In this document: positions 55,144 through 64,000 of the stretch, piece after piece | Layout of the letters: every line of letters starts with the position of its first letter | How positions within the stretch are numbered: the first letter of the stretch is position 1 | Assembly (NCBI GenBank): GCA_045106475.1 | Contig: JBGCEO010000023.1 | Span: 62,001-126,000, forward strand | DNA length: 64,000 nt | Origin: Granulosicoccus sp045106475 | GTDB lineage: Bacteria > Pseudomonadota > Gammaproteobacteria > Granulosicoccales > Granulosicoccaceae | Direction: 5' to 3' | Notes under the pieces: model-generated | The model's database searches: none | What the model saw: the letters and a program-made list of their open reading frames with translations, nothing else | What the model was told of the DNA's origin: nothing | Position numbers and translations under genes: made by a program

Positions 55144-56340
55144 ATGAAATTTTCCTCACTGACCCAGCGCCTTGTTAATGAAAGTCCCAGTGAACGCCCG
55201 GCGATAGATCCCTGGGCGGTCCACAATATGGCTATTAACCGGCAAAATCAGGGTGAGAACATCACCCTGCTTAGTATTGGACAGGAGTCCGATGAGAGCA
55301 CACCCGACGTAGTGGTATCGGCCGCTGTCGAGAGTCTGCTCGCAGGCAGACATCACTATGCTGACGTCAAGGGAGAGTTGGCCTTGAGAACTGCTGTTGC
55401 AAATTACCACAATCGTCTTACTGGCCAAGCCTACAATGCAGACGCCATTACCATTTTTACTGGTGCACAGAACGCTCTGTTCGCTCTAGCACAAGTTTTG
55501 TTGGATATCGGCGACGAGGTCATCCTCGTAGCCCCGTTTTATACAACCTATGAAGCGACCTTTGGAGCGCCAGGTCCCACGATTGTGACAGTAGAGGTTG
55601 AGGCTAGCGATGGATACCAGCTGGATGTGGAGAAACTACTGGCCGCGATTTCACCCAAAACGCAAGCCGTCGTGCTCAATGCACCCAACAATCCGCTGGG
55701 CAGCCGATACTCTCAAGATCAACTCGAACAAATAGTCAATGCATGTGTATCGCAGGGGATATGGCTAATTCTCGATGCAGTTTATCTTGATATAGTGAAC
55801 CCGGAATCGATAGCACTGCCGCACCACATCGAAGGTGCAAAAGATATTTTAATCACGGTTGGCAGTCTGTCTAAGTCGCACCGAATGACCGGGTGGAGAG
55901 TTGGCTGGGCAGTAGGTCCTCCTCCCCTTTCAACGCATTTGGCCAACCTGTCTGTGTGCATGCATTATGGATTGCCACCGTTCATTATGGATGCAGCCAC
56001 AGTAGCCATCGAGCAATCCACGCAAACTCCGCTCCTAGTGCGTTCCGTCATGCAAGAGAGACGAAACCTTGCGGTAGGATCACTTCAAGATGTCGCACCG
56101 GCAAACTTGATCGACCCGGGCGAAGGCATGTTTGTGCTTCTGGATGTCGAACCCCTCGGTACCCTGGCTTACGACTTCGCTGTAGCGCTTTTAGCCAACG
56201 AGAACGTGTCAGTGTTGCCCTGCGATGGCTTCGGGCCCGGTGGTCGTTATCTAGTGCGAATTGGACTGTGCATCGATGGTGAAGCACTGAGCGACGCATG
56301 TCAGCGTGTTAGCCAATTTATCCAGCTAAATTACGGATAG
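55144..56340 (+). CDS. Class I/II PLP aminotransferase
   Basis: A fold-type I aminotransferase of 398 aa. It has the PLP-lysine motif SLSKSHRMTGWRVGW (Lys244), NAPNNPLG, and the C-terminal Arg region YLVRIGLC. The frame is open to a TTG at 55126, but ATG 55144 gives the natural N-terminus. The sequence resembles AspC-like branches of uncertain specificity. The neighbouring amino-acid transporter suggests an arginine-, ornithine- or lysine-type substrate, which is an inference only. Confidence 0.85.
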   Translation: MKFSSLTQRLVNESPSERPAIDPWAVHNMAINRQNQGENITLLSIGQESDESTPDVVVSAAVESLLAGRHHYADVKGELALRTAVANYHNRLTGQAYNADAITIFTGAQNALFALAQVLLDIGDEVILVAPFYTTYEATFGAPGPTIVTVEVEASDGYQLDVEKLLAAISPKTQAVVLNAPNNPLGSRYSQDQLEQIVNACVSQGIWLILDAVYLDIVNPESIALPHHIEGAKDILITVGSLSKSHRMTGWRVGWAVGPPPLSTHLANLSVCMHYGLPPFIMDAATVAIEQSTQTPLLVRSVMQERRNLAVGSLQDVAPANLIDPGEGMFVLLDVEPLGTLAYDFAVALLANENVSVLPCDGFGPGGRYLVRIGLCIDGEALSDACQRVSQFIQLNYG

Positions 56341-56408
56341 GCAAATTACTGAGTAATTGATAGAACCTGCGACACAGACAATGAGCTTGCCCCGACTTAT
56401 GAGCAGAG

Positions 56409-57098
56409 CTATACAGGTCTGGGAACACGACCTTCCAGCCAGCGAAAGAGCAGTACAATCATGGCTGTCAGTACAATATAGATACCCGCTACAAACAAAA
56501 GTGGTTCATACACGCGATAGGTCTCTTGTCTGACTATCGTACCAACGCCGTACACATCGAACACAGTGATTGTTGCCGCAAGAGGCGTTGATTTAAGCGT
56601 GAGCACAAACTCTCCAGCTAGCGTAGGCAAAACATTTTGCAAAGCCCTGGGCAACCAGATTCTTCTTAGCAGTGTAAAACGCCCCATGCCGAATGCGCGT
56701 GCAGCCTCAAGCTCACCTTTAGGAACACTTTTAAAAGCACCCCTCATGACTTCGCCCTCGTAGCCTGCAACACTCAGTGAAAATGCGAGCACAGCATAGG
56801 GGAAAGCATCACGCAAAATGGGCCACAGGAAGGATTCCCTGATTTCAGGCATCAACGGAAATAAAGAACCCAAACCATAGTAGAGCAGCCAGAGCTGTAT
56901 GAGTAGAGGCGTTCCACGAATAACGGTACAAAAAGCACGCGCCGGAATCGCCAACCAGCGCGGCCCTGTTACCTGCACTAATCCGATGGGGATGGCGAGC
57001 AGCATGCCCAACACAATGGACATGCCCAGCAGTTGCAATGTGATAATGATGCCATCAATAAACTTTGGCAAATACTCGGATACCCAGTACCACTGCAT
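56409..57098 (-). CDS. Polar amino-acid ABC transporter permease (HisM/ArtM-like)
   Basis: A 229-residue His/Glu/Gln/Arg/opine-family permease with five membrane segments and the EAA-type loop GELEAARAFGMGRFTLLRRI. It lies 2 bp after the other permease and forms a heterodimer with it. It is convergent with the aminotransferase; the 68-bp gap holds only a weak AT-rich stem (AATTAC/GTAATT). Confidence 0.9.
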   Translation of the reverse strand: MQWYWVSEYLPKFIDGIIITLQLLGMSIVLGMLLAIPIGLVQVTGPRWLAIPARAFCTVIRGTPLLIQLWLLYYGLGSLFPLMPEIRESFLWPILRDAFPYAVLAFSLSVAGYEGEVMRGAFKSVPKGELEAARAFGMGRFTLLRRIWLPRALQNVLPTLAGEFVLTLKSTPLAATITVFDVYGVGTIVRQETYRVYEPLLFVAGIYIVLTAMIVLLFRWLEGRVPRPV

Positions 57099-57100
57099 GA

Positions 57101-57823
57101 TTAGGTAAGTTCCGGTTGACCACGCCTGGAACGACGCTCAAGTACGCGAAAGATCTGGTTCGACACTAATGTTACGCATAAATACAAAATGGCGGCTGCG
57201 AGAAAGAACATGAAATATGCCCGCGTAGCGCCTGATGCCTGCCTGGTGGCCAAAGCAAGTTCAGAGAAGCCAACAACAGCCAGCAACGCTGTGTCCTTAG
57301 TCACAATCAACCAGAGATTAGACATTCCCGGCAATGCAAAAGGCAACATGGCTGGTACGGTAATACGTCTGAATATTTTCCAACGCGACATGCCAAAGGC
57401 AGTTGCAGCTTCGATCTGTCCTCTGGGTATAGCTAGCATCGCGCCGCGTATCACTTCTGTCGCGTAGGCGCCTTGAACAATCCCTAACACCACTATGCCA
57501 GCGACAAGACCGCTTATATCGATTGGGCGGTAGCCCAACAATTCAAGAATCTGGTTGATCGCACCCGTTCCGGCGTAATACAACAACAGAATTAGCACCA
57601 ACTCGGGAACAGCCCGAATCAAGGTCGTATAAATTTCGAGCATCCAGCGAGTAAAAACCGAACCATTCAGCTTTCCCAACGCGCCACCCAGACCAATCAC
57701 CAAACCCAAAGCATAAGCACCAATGGCAATTTGCAATGTGTTGGCCAAACCTCGTAACAAATTCCAACCCCAGCCACCGTCTGAGAACGACAAGTAATGG
57801 AAATTGGCAAACAAATCGCTCAT
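57101..57823 (-). CDS. Polar amino-acid ABC transporter permease (HisQ/ArtQ-like)
   Basis: A 240-residue permease of the same family with five membrane segments and the loop GQIEAATAFGMSRWKIFRRI. It follows the binding-protein gene after 137 bp that contain a strong hairpin, and precedes the HisM-like gene by 2 bp. Substrate class is inferred from the cognate binding protein. Confidence 0.9.
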   Translation of the reverse strand: MSDLFANFHYLSFSDGGWGWNLLRGLANTLQIAIGAYALGLVIGLGGALGKLNGSVFTRWMLEIYTTLIRAVPELVLILLLYYAGTGAINQILELLGYRPIDISGLVAGIVVLGIVQGAYATEVIRGAMLAIPRGQIEAATAFGMSRWKIFRRITVPAMLPFALPGMSNLWLIVTKDTALLAVVGFSELALATRQASGATRAYFMFFLAAAILYLCVTLVSNQIFRVLERRSRRGQPELT

Positions 57824-57847
57824 CTTATGGCATCAATCTGTGTGCAA

Positions 57848-57875
57848 CAGCCGACCCTCGATCGAGGATCGGCTG
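57848..57875 (-). other. Strong intercistronic hairpin between binding protein and permeases
   Basis: CAGCCGA pairs with TCGGCTG, enclosing the palindrome CCTCGATCGAGG with a single C/A mismatch: a stem of about 11 pairs with a GATC loop. It lies 85 bp downstream of the binding-protein stop and 24 bp upstream of the next start. There is no T-run on the minus strand. This fits an mRNA-stabilising or partial-termination element that raises binding-protein levels relative to the membrane subunits. Confidence 0.55.
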
Positions 57876-57960
57876 CTGGAACAAAACAATCGCTTGGAAG
57901 AAAAGATTCCCACAGATGCATGATCGACTATGAATCGTTCAGTAGCTCGCTGTAAATCAA

Positions 57961-58731
57961 TCAATTACTACCGTAGATGTCAAAGTCAAAGTACTTGGAC
58001 GATATTTCGTCGTAGGTGCCATCCTCTCGGATCTGCTTGATTGCGGCATTGAATTTTTCAACAAGATCCGAATCTTCTTTTCTTATTCCTGCACCGACAC
58101 CCAAACCAAAAATAGCCTCGTTGGATAAGGTACCTTTAATCTCGAAATTTTCACCTTCAGAGCTGTTGAGAAAATCGGAAAAAGCCAGTGAGTCGCCAAC
58201 TACAGCGTCGACTCTGCCTGCTATCAAGTCTTGATTGTGTTCGTTGAAATCCTGATAAGTCTTGACACTATCTGCCATTGATTGATATGTGGCCTCAACA
58301 TAATTCTGATGAGTGGTAGATACCTGTACACCAATTATCTTGCCTTTGATGCTCTCAGGCGAGCCGTCGATGTCCATCGACTTAGCAGCTACAATCGCAG
58401 CCGGTGTGTTGTAGTACTTGTCAGAAAAAGAAATTGTTTTTAATCGCTCTTCGGTAATCGACATTGATCCCACAATGGCATCGATCTTCTTGGCCAGGAG
58501 TGCGGGTATGATGCCGTCCCAGGCAACGCCTACCCATTCACATTTCTCATTCATAGCTTCGCATAGAGCTTCCCCGATTTCGGTTTCCCAGCCAACAAAC
58601 TTGCCAGAGGTATCGGCTTCATAGAAAGGCGGGTATGGCGCGGAATCAAGACCGAGACGAATATCTGCCGATGCCGGAACAACGGCAAATAAGCCAACAC
58701 TTGCTGCGAAAGTTAACCATAGTTTTTTCAT
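57961..58731 (-). CDS. Polar amino-acid ABC transporter substrate-binding protein
   Basis: A 256-residue periplasmic protein with a clear signal peptide (MKKLWLTFAASVGLFAVVPASA) followed by DIRLGLDSAPYPPFYE, typical of the lysine/arginine/ornithine/histidine-binding family. A G-S-M-S-I-T-x-E-R motif carries the amino-acid-binding residues. The frame is open to 58833, but ATG 58731 has GGAG about ten bases upstream and gives a proper signal peptide. It lies between the ATPase and permease genes. Confidence 0.9.
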   Translation of the reverse strand: MKKLWLTFAASVGLFAVVPASADIRLGLDSAPYPPFYEADTSGKFVGWETEIGEALCEAMNEKCEWVGVAWDGIIPALLAKKIDAIVGSMSITEERLKTISFSDKYYNTPAAIVAAKSMDIDGSPESIKGKIIGVQVSTTHQNYVEATYQSMADSVKTYQDFNEHNQDLIAGRVDAVVGDSLAFSDFLNSSEGENFEIKGTLSNEAIFGLGVGAGIRKEDSDLVEKFNAAIKQIREDGTYDEISSKYFDFDIYGSN

Positions 58732-58813
58732 CGTATAAATTCTCCAGATGGTATTTAAAATTTCTAAGACTAGATGTAGTAGGAGTGCATTTAACCAATA
58801 CACATTGGCAGCA

Positions 58814-59602
58814 CTAATGGATTGATGATACAAATGCGCGGCATCGTTCGCTGGCGGGCTCGTAGAAAACTTGCTGAGGTGTCCCTAGCTCCTCCACCAA
58901 TCCTTGATGCAGAAAGATAACCTGACTTGACACGTCTCTGGCAAATTTCATTTCATGGGTGACGAGAACCATCGTTCGACCTTCCTTCGCAAGATCGTGA
59001 ATCACTTTCAGCACTTCCCCGACCAATTCAGGATCAAGCGCGGACGTCGGCTCATCAAACAGCATCACACGTGGCTCTATCGCCAGGGCTCGGGCTATTG
59101 CGGCACGCTGCTGCTGTCCGCCCGACAGAAAAGCAGGATATTGGTCTCGCTTATCCCAAAGACCTACACGATTGAGATAGTGTTCCGCGCGCTCTCGGGT
59201 CTCTGCTTTGGATACACCGAGCACGTGTATTGGAACCTCCATGACATTCTGTATGACGGTCATGTGTGACCACAGGTTGAATCCCTGGAACACCATGCCC
59301 AATTTTGTTCTTAAGCGTTCAACCTGTTTTTTATCGGATGGGTATCGTTGACCACGCCGCGTAGCAAAAGCAACTTGCTCGCCCCCGATGCGGATCTCTC
59401 CATCACTGGGTTGTTCGAGTAAATTGATACAGCGAAGGAACGTACTTTTTCCAGAACCGCTGGCACCAATTATCGAGAGTACATCACCTTCATTGGCAGT
59501 TAGTGACACGCCACGCAATACGTGTTCAGAACCAAATGTTTTGTGCAGATTTTCAACTGCCAGTGCCTCAACTGAAGAGCGGTGCAGTTCACTGGCACTC
59601 AT
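58814..59602 (-). CDS. Polar amino-acid ABC transporter ATP-binding protein (HisP-like)
   Basis: A 262-residue ATPase with Walker A GASGSGKST, the Q-loop MVFQGFNLWSHMTV, signature LSGGQQQR, Walker B VMLFDEPTSALD and switch VTHEM. The insert VAFATRRGQRYPSDKKQ after the second beta strand resembles the HisP subgroup of histidine/arginine transporters. An open frame extends to GTG 59629; ATG 59602 is preferred. It is the first gene of the minus-strand operon. Confidence 0.9.
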   Translation of the reverse strand: MSASELHRSSVEALAVENLHKTFGSEHVLRGVSLTANEGDVLSIIGASGSGKSTFLRCINLLEQPSDGEIRIGGEQVAFATRRGQRYPSDKKQVERLRTKLGMVFQGFNLWSHMTVIQNVMEVPIHVLGVSKAETRERAEHYLNRVGLWDKRDQYPAFLSGGQQQRAAIARALAIEPRVMLFDEPTSALDPELVGEVLKVIHDLAKEGRTMVLVTHEMKFARDVSSQVIFLHQGLVEELGTPQQVFYEPASERCRAFVSSIH

Positions 59603-59786
59603 GGGACCAGATACTCTGCGCGCAGACACATCGAGTAAGTGTCACCGTCGTTTGTTAAAGAATTTCTCATACCCATCACGGGAGTGTAATGAAGGGCCCC
59701 TTCCAAGTAAATAATTCTTACGATTGAATCGTCAAATGATGTGAATTATATGCCTACCGGAGGCCGGGCTGGCAATTCAATGGCAG

Positions 59787-60971
59787 CTACACCGAGCGCA
59801 CAATTCCAGTTAAACGAGAGTCTGCAAATCCTGCCAACGAGTCACTTGAGTCAGCGATACCCAGACCCTGGGACAAAACTGCGCGATACAGCGCCCTGTA
59901 ATCCATTGTGTGAGCGGGGTCACCATCCACAAGTTCACTCAGATCCGGCATAGAACCGTATACCCCTCCCCGAACCGCTCCCCCAAGCAATACATGAGGT
60001 GCAGCAGTGCCATGATCAGTCCCGGCGGATCGATTTTCAGCAGCACGTCGACCGAACTCTGAATAGCTCATCGTTAGTGTGTTGTTCCACTCACCCATAC
60101 TTTTTAAGGCCTTGGTGAATGAGCCCAATCCATCCGCCAGAGTTGTCAGCAATCGGTCATGTCGACCCAGCTGCTGATCATGTGTATCGAAACCGTCGAG
60201 GCGAACCCTGTACACCGGGGTATCGATGCCTGCTGCTATGAACATGGCAACCTGCCTGAGCTGCTCACCAAACGATCCTCCCTTGAATCGCGGAACTTCT
60301 GGCACACTCGCCATCTTTTCTGCCAGTAACGAAAGTGTCGCATTAAGTGTTTGTGTGCGGCTTTGCACAACTGCCAGAGCCGGGTGGTCGACGTTCCGGG
60401 CAGACGGTAGTCCAAAACTGGATTTTGGTAGCTGGTTTCCATTGGCAATCGACAACCAACGTCCTGAGCTACTGGCAAAAATTGACAAATCTCCAGCCAG
60501 ACTAATGCCGTGAGGATCAATTACATTGCGCGCCAGTTGATGCTCGATTGCATGAGTCAGCCATCCCCTGTCGCCGCGTTTGCTAATACCGTCACCTGCC
60601 GTTTCCCACAAAGCGATTGATTGAAAATGGCTACGGTTAGGTTTTGGGTAACCCAAACCCTGGACCCAGGCAAGTTCACCAGCGTTCCATAGCGCCTGAA
60701 GTGGTTGAAGTGAGCTGTGCATGGCTTGCTCATTGTCGAGCTTAATCAATTGCGACTCGCGCAAGCCCAGCGTGGGACGCAAGCGATAATAGAAATCATT
60801 GGTAAAAGGCACCAGAGTATTCAAGCCGTCATTAGCGCCAGCGAGTTCCACCATCACCAAACGACGATGCGGCTGGATCCGGCTGCCGGCCAATGTAGCC
60901 TGGTTGACAAACCCTACTGGCGAAATCAAGGCTGCGATGGCAGCTTTCAAAAACTGTCTTTTCTTATCCAT
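59787..60971 (-). CDS. DUF1501 domain protein
   Basis: A 394-residue secreted protein. The N-terminus MDKKRQFLKAAIAALISPVG resembles a degenerate Tat signal (K-R-x-F-L-K). The body has family segments VMVELAGANDGLNTLVPF, WVQGLGYPKPNRSHFQS, YSEFGRRAAENRSAGTDHGT and APHVLLGGAVRGGVYG. The DUF1501 fold is sulfatase/alkaline-phosphatase-like, but activity is not established. It lies 26 bp downstream of a DUF1800 gene; the two families are usual partners. Confidence 0.9.
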   Translation of the reverse strand: MDKKRQFLKAAIAALISPVGFVNQATLAGSRIQPHRRLVMVELAGANDGLNTLVPFTNDFYYRLRPTLGLRESQLIKLDNEQAMHSSLQPLQALWNAGELAWVQGLGYPKPNRSHFQSIALWETAGDGISKRGDRGWLTHAIEHQLARNVIDPHGISLAGDLSIFASSSGRWLSIANGNQLPKSSFGLPSARNVDHPALAVVQSRTQTLNATLSLLAEKMASVPEVPRFKGGSFGEQLRQVAMFIAAGIDTPVYRVRLDGFDTHDQQLGRHDRLLTTLADGLGSFTKALKSMGEWNNTLTMSYSEFGRRAAENRSAGTDHGTAAPHVLLGGAVRGGVYGSMPDLSELVDGDPAHTMDYRALYRAVLSQGLGIADSSDSLAGFADSRLTGIVRSV

Positions 60972-60997
60972 AGATCCTCTACGTAGCGCTTAACCCA

Positions 60998-63562
60998 CTA
61001 CTTCACTTGAAACAAAGGATGATTAACGATGATATCTAGCTGTGCAGCTGCGCTAGTGTTGTAGTCAAGCGATAAATCGTTTAACCCGCTCACCTTTATA
61101 TCCGGCACCAGTAGTTTCTTAAGGTTCAGCTGTTTAGACATCAGTTGCTCCTGCAAGCTCTGTGCATTGCCAACTTTAGGTACCGGTGCTGGCAGCATAT
61201 GACGAGCAGCTTGTGGCGGAATATACTCGCTACCTAATACAATCAAACCGCCTTGATTTGTATAGGCTGTTTGGCTCATCGGAATCGAATTGCTTTTGAT
61301 TCGAGCGCTAACCTTCTCCAGTCCAGTTAGAAACCGTTGTCCACGATTGCTTGATTTTAAGTGCTCAATCAGATCTGGAATGCTGCGCCAAAGGGTTGCG
61401 ATCAGTTCACGCTCTGCAACGCGGATAGAATTGATAGGACACGCTTTTCCAGTGCCAGCGTTCAGATCAGCGATCTTTTTAGGTAGCCAGGCAAACGATA
61501 TCGTTTTGGCGGCTGGAAAGTGCGGGTCGGTCCAGGCACACGGCGGCCACACCTCAAAACAATCTGGCCAGCAGTGATAGGAATTCAAACTCAACAGAGC
61601 TGGTTTATTGTCAGCAGGAAGCTTTAAACTGAACTGAAGCGCATGAAATAGAGAACCTGGAGTGGCGAGATGATCCAGTGTGATATGGGTCGTTAGCATC
61701 TTGTTGCGCGGGTTTTCATTAACCCAGTTGATATGTGCCGCAGATGCACGCCACGCCGGCAGCTCATCACCGGACCGATCTTTCACAGCGCTGTGATCAA
61801 AGGTCAACGTGCCTGCACAATGCAACTTCCAGGCATTAGAACTGACACGAGGGACACACTCGCTTTGCTGCCTGGCTCTGTTTCCAGGCAACCATAGCTC
61901 TCCGATTTGGATACCATCAATATAAAGATTTCGATCACCACCAGGACCTGCGGCATCGTTCAAATATCGAACTTCAATACGGGTACTTTGATTTACAACA
62001 GCCTCTGATACAGCTATAGGGATAAACTGCCAAGGGAGCTCGCTTTGATTGCTGATACGCCCATAAAGCTCAGTATCATGTCCGCCGTTAAGAACTAGCA
62101 CATCACTTTTCCAAATCAGATTCTGGTTTTCATACAAGGCGACTTCATAATGAGCTGGCCCTTGATAATCCTCTGCCGCCATTTTTATATGCAAGCCTGG
62201 CACCGCTGATTGCGACATTCCTTGCGACATTCCTTGCGACATCTCCTCAGAACCTACAGCGGATTCCAGTTCACCCTGCATAGTGATGGATTGCGAACCA
62301 CTGGTCGCAGCTACCGGAGTTGCCAATAGCGAATCAATCATTCGATAACGGTTCAGTAGTAACCCCGGTGTCACAAACGCTGCCCCCTCCTTCCAGCCCG
62401 CGACGTTAGGCGGCGCAAATAGATCCATGCCGAGTTCAGCTTGCCACAGAGCCATTTTTGCCCAATGAGTTTTCGGGTATTCCAGAGAGCGGGCAGTACC
62501 TGCAATCAAATCAACTGGAGATTTAATAATTGATCCACGATGCTGCTGATGCCAGAAAGCATCACTTTCTAAAACATCACGATACAGTTGGGCGATATCA
62601 TAGTTACTATCGCGAAATCGTTTTGCTAAGCGGGACACCCATCTTTCATTTGCAGCGGTATCTGATACAAACGCCAACCAGAATCGGGACACTAGAAACC
62701 TTGCCGCTGCAGGCTGATTGAGCGCAAGTGTGATCAGCGCATTACCATCGTGATTACCAGTGACGCCAAACAGAGTCTTTTCGCCTCTATCCTGCGTCCA
62801 GGTCTTGAGCCGAAAGGCCAGGTTGTGTATGCGGCTCGTATCGTGGCCTGTCAGGCTTCTGGCAGCATTCCGAATATCGCTCTCGGTGTAGTTTCCTTCT
62901 CCGAGCACAAACAACTCCAACAGTTCACGCCCAAGGTTTTCATTAGGTGCATCCTTATGGTTGGATCCAGCATCCAGGAACTCCAACAAAGCAGGGTCAC
63001 GAATCATTGCCCTTAGCAGCGCTTCCCAGGAACCCATTCCCAGCTGTCGAAAGGTAATGTTTTGTCTAGCCACAGCTTGTGACTGCCTGTTGAGGTCGTA
63101 GTAGCTTGTCGCGAAGAGATCGTGCCAGAACAGCACCATTCTCTCTGTTTGCGGTGAGTCGGTCTCAAGCATATTGAGCATCCACCACTGGCGAAGCTGC
63201 GATAGTTCAGTATCGCGTTCACTGTTAAAACGCGCGCGTTCATCATCGTCCATGTCCTGACGCGCATGAAAGTGAGGTACTGCCGAGTGAACCCAATCGG
63301 GCATTTTTACAGCAGGCTCAGTCTCGAACTCTGCCAAAATTCGATCGATAGCTTGCTGTCGCGTCTGATCCCTGAGCTTCACTACCTCACTGGCTGAAAC
63401 TCCAATTCCCGTGCGCGCCAACAGATGCCGTGCATCTTCATCGGTCAATAACCGGGACAGCGCTGCGTTCTCTTGAGCCAAGGCAGAACTAATCGTCGTG
63501 CTCAGAACCAACGCACAGAACAACATACAGAGCATTCGACAGACTTTTTTTGCCTCTGCCAT
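60998..63562 (-). CDS. DUF1800 protein with inserted CBM60-like module
   Basis: An 854-residue secreted protein with a signal peptide (cleavage near SALAQEN, residue 29). The DUF1800 part occupies about residues 35-430 (LLARTGIGVS, WWMLNMLETDSPQTERMVLFW, NLGRELLELFVLGEGNYTE) and resumes in the C-terminal third. Between about 450 and 560 lies a stretch with RIEVRYLNDAAGPGGDRNLY and IDGIQ, resembling calcium-dependent xylan-binding CBM60-type modules. A short MSQG repeat precedes it. It is upstream of DUF1501 on the same strand. The biochemical role is unknown; carbohydrate binding is inferred. Confidence 0.86.
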   Translation of the reverse strand: MAEAKKVCRMLCMLFCALVLSTTISSALAQENAALSRLLTDEDARHLLARTGIGVSASEVVKLRDQTRQQAIDRILAEFETEPAVKMPDWVHSAVPHFHARQDMDDDERARFNSERDTELSQLRQWWMLNMLETDSPQTERMVLFWHDLFATSYYDLNRQSQAVARQNITFRQLGMGSWEALLRAMIRDPALLEFLDAGSNHKDAPNENLGRELLELFVLGEGNYTESDIRNAARSLTGHDTSRIHNLAFRLKTWTQDRGEKTLFGVTGNHDGNALITLALNQPAAARFLVSRFWLAFVSDTAANERWVSRLAKRFRDSNYDIAQLYRDVLESDAFWHQQHRGSIIKSPVDLIAGTARSLEYPKTHWAKMALWQAELGMDLFAPPNVAGWKEGAAFVTPGLLLNRYRMIDSLLATPVAATSGSQSITMQGELESAVGSEEMSQGMSQGMSQSAVPGLHIKMAAEDYQGPAHYEVALYENQNLIWKSDVLVLNGGHDTELYGRISNQSELPWQFIPIAVSEAVVNQSTRIEVRYLNDAAGPGGDRNLYIDGIQIGELWLPGNRARQQSECVPRVSSNAWKLHCAGTLTFDHSAVKDRSGDELPAWRASAAHINWVNENPRNKMLTTHITLDHLATPGSLFHALQFSLKLPADNKPALLSLNSYHCWPDCFEVWPPCAWTDPHFPAAKTISFAWLPKKIADLNAGTGKACPINSIRVAERELIATLWRSIPDLIEHLKSSNRGQRFLTGLEKVSARIKSNSIPMSQTAYTNQGGLIVLGSEYIPPQAARHMLPAPVPKVGNAQSLQEQLMSKQLNLKKLLVPDIKVSGLNDLSLDYNTSAAAQLDIIVNHPLFQVK
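62211..62246 (-). repeat. 12-bp tandem repeat inside the DUF1800 gene
   Basis: Three head-to-tail copies of a 12-bp unit (TGCGACATTCCT twice, then TGCGACATCTCC on the plus strand) encode a Met-Ser-Gln-Gly repeat in the linker before the CBM60-like module. Because the unit is a multiple of three, copy-number change would keep the frame. Confidence 0.8.
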
Positions 63563-63706
63563 CTTCCGATTTCCTGCAGCTACCAGATGCTAAGCGTAAC
63601 CCGATATTCACAGTCGAGCAGTCCAAATTGCTGCAATGACACGTAAAACAGTGTAATGCTAAGGTTTCTCAAGTAGCTAGTTCGCTATATCAAACAGGAG
63701 GCAACG

Positions 63707-64000
63707 GTGTCGAAGACATTACCGCATGTTAAAAAACAATCCTACGGTCGGTTATTGGGTGCGATGCTTGGCGCTCTTTTGGCCTTCGGCATGTCCGCTG
63801 CAAAAGCCGACACAAACGACTTTCAACCCAGTCCTGAGCTCAGTCCGGAACATGTTGTCAAAATAGTGATTGAGGCGCTAAGGAGCAACGACCCGACAAA
63901 GCAGGACAATGGAATCGCCACCGTTTTCGAATTTGCGTCCCCCGGTAATCGATCGAACACTGGTCCGCTTGAACGCTTTACGCGCATGATCAAACTGGGC
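63707..64000 (+). CDS. DUF4864-like secreted protein (partial, C-terminus beyond window)
   Basis: Ninety-eight residues to the window edge. GTG 63707 has AGGAGG five bases upstream. A signal peptide is visible (LLGAMLGALLAFGMSAAKA), followed by SPEHVVKIVIEALRSND, GIATVFEFASPGNR and TGPLERFTRM. The last two resemble the A-S-P-x-N and T-G-P-x-x-R-F pattern of DUF4864 proteins. Function unknown. It is divergent from the DUF1800 gene by 144 bp. Confidence 0.75.
   Translation, partial: MSKTLPHVKKQSYGRLLGAMLGALLAFGMSAAKADTNDFQPSPELSPEHVVKIVIEALRSNDPTKQDNGIATVFEFASPGNRSNTGPLERFTRMIKLG

Noticed and set aside
56343..56359. AATTAC-TGA-GTAATT stem between aminotransferase and permease
   Set aside because: Six A/T-rich pairs with a 3-base loop and no T-run; too weak to call a terminator.

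Overview
The window is about 49-50% GC by eye, densely coding on both strands, with no rRNA, tRNA, IS element or CRISPR array that I could find. The gene content suggests a free-living, probably marine, gammaproteobacterium. The evidence is a complete proteobacterial dedicated (class GN) sortase system, a glycogen operon, a DUF1800/DUF1501 pair, an MntR/Sit-type manganese locus and inositol catabolism. A Granulosicoccus-like organism would fit, but that genus is a guess.

Layout. 1-9.6 kb: glycogen phosphorylase (partial, minus strand) lies divergent from glgC-glgA-glgB, followed by an OmpA-domain coiled-coil envelope protein. 9.6-13.8 kb: nicotinamidase, fructokinase, an adenylate cyclase-FHA fusion, a 2OG-Fe(II) oxygenase and an SDR. 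13.8-18.9 kb (minus strand): CPA2 antiporter, M20 amidohydrolase, pyrE, pyrC and mntR. 19-22.7 kb: a four-gene manganese ABC transporter divergent from mntR. 22.8-25.9 kb: an iron(III) binding protein and a fused permease behind a Fur-box-like palindrome. 26-36.6 kb: an inositol island with iolD-C-B-J on the minus strand, iolE plus an oxidoreductase on the plus strand, a canonical LacI repressor, a small membrane protein and a second oxidoreductase. Two identical 14-bp operators mark the divergent promoters. At its left edge sits an unusual regulator joining a LacI-type sugar-binding domain to a C-terminal LuxR-type helix-turn-helix.

36.7-47.5 kb: glyA, then a five-gene run of predicted peptide-ligase genes: ATP-grasp/alpha-E fusion, transglutaminase, ATP-grasp, alpha-E, and transglutaminase-DUF2126. 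This is two differently organised sets of one poorly understood system. 47.5-49.2 kb: an ABC-2 exporter. 49.2-55.1 kb: sortase-system histidine kinase, response regulator, VIT/VWA target protein and sortase. 55.1-59.6 kb: an aminotransferase convergent with a polar amino-acid ABC transporter. 59.8-64 kb: DUF1501 and DUF1800 proteins and a partial DUF4864-like secreted protein.

The best candidates for under-described biology are the LacI/LuxR hybrid regulator, the doubled ATP-grasp/alpha-E/transglutaminase/DUF2126 cluster, and the sortase system beside it, whose kinase has a DOMON/CBM9-like sensor region. All function calls come from reading the translated sequences; no database search was run.
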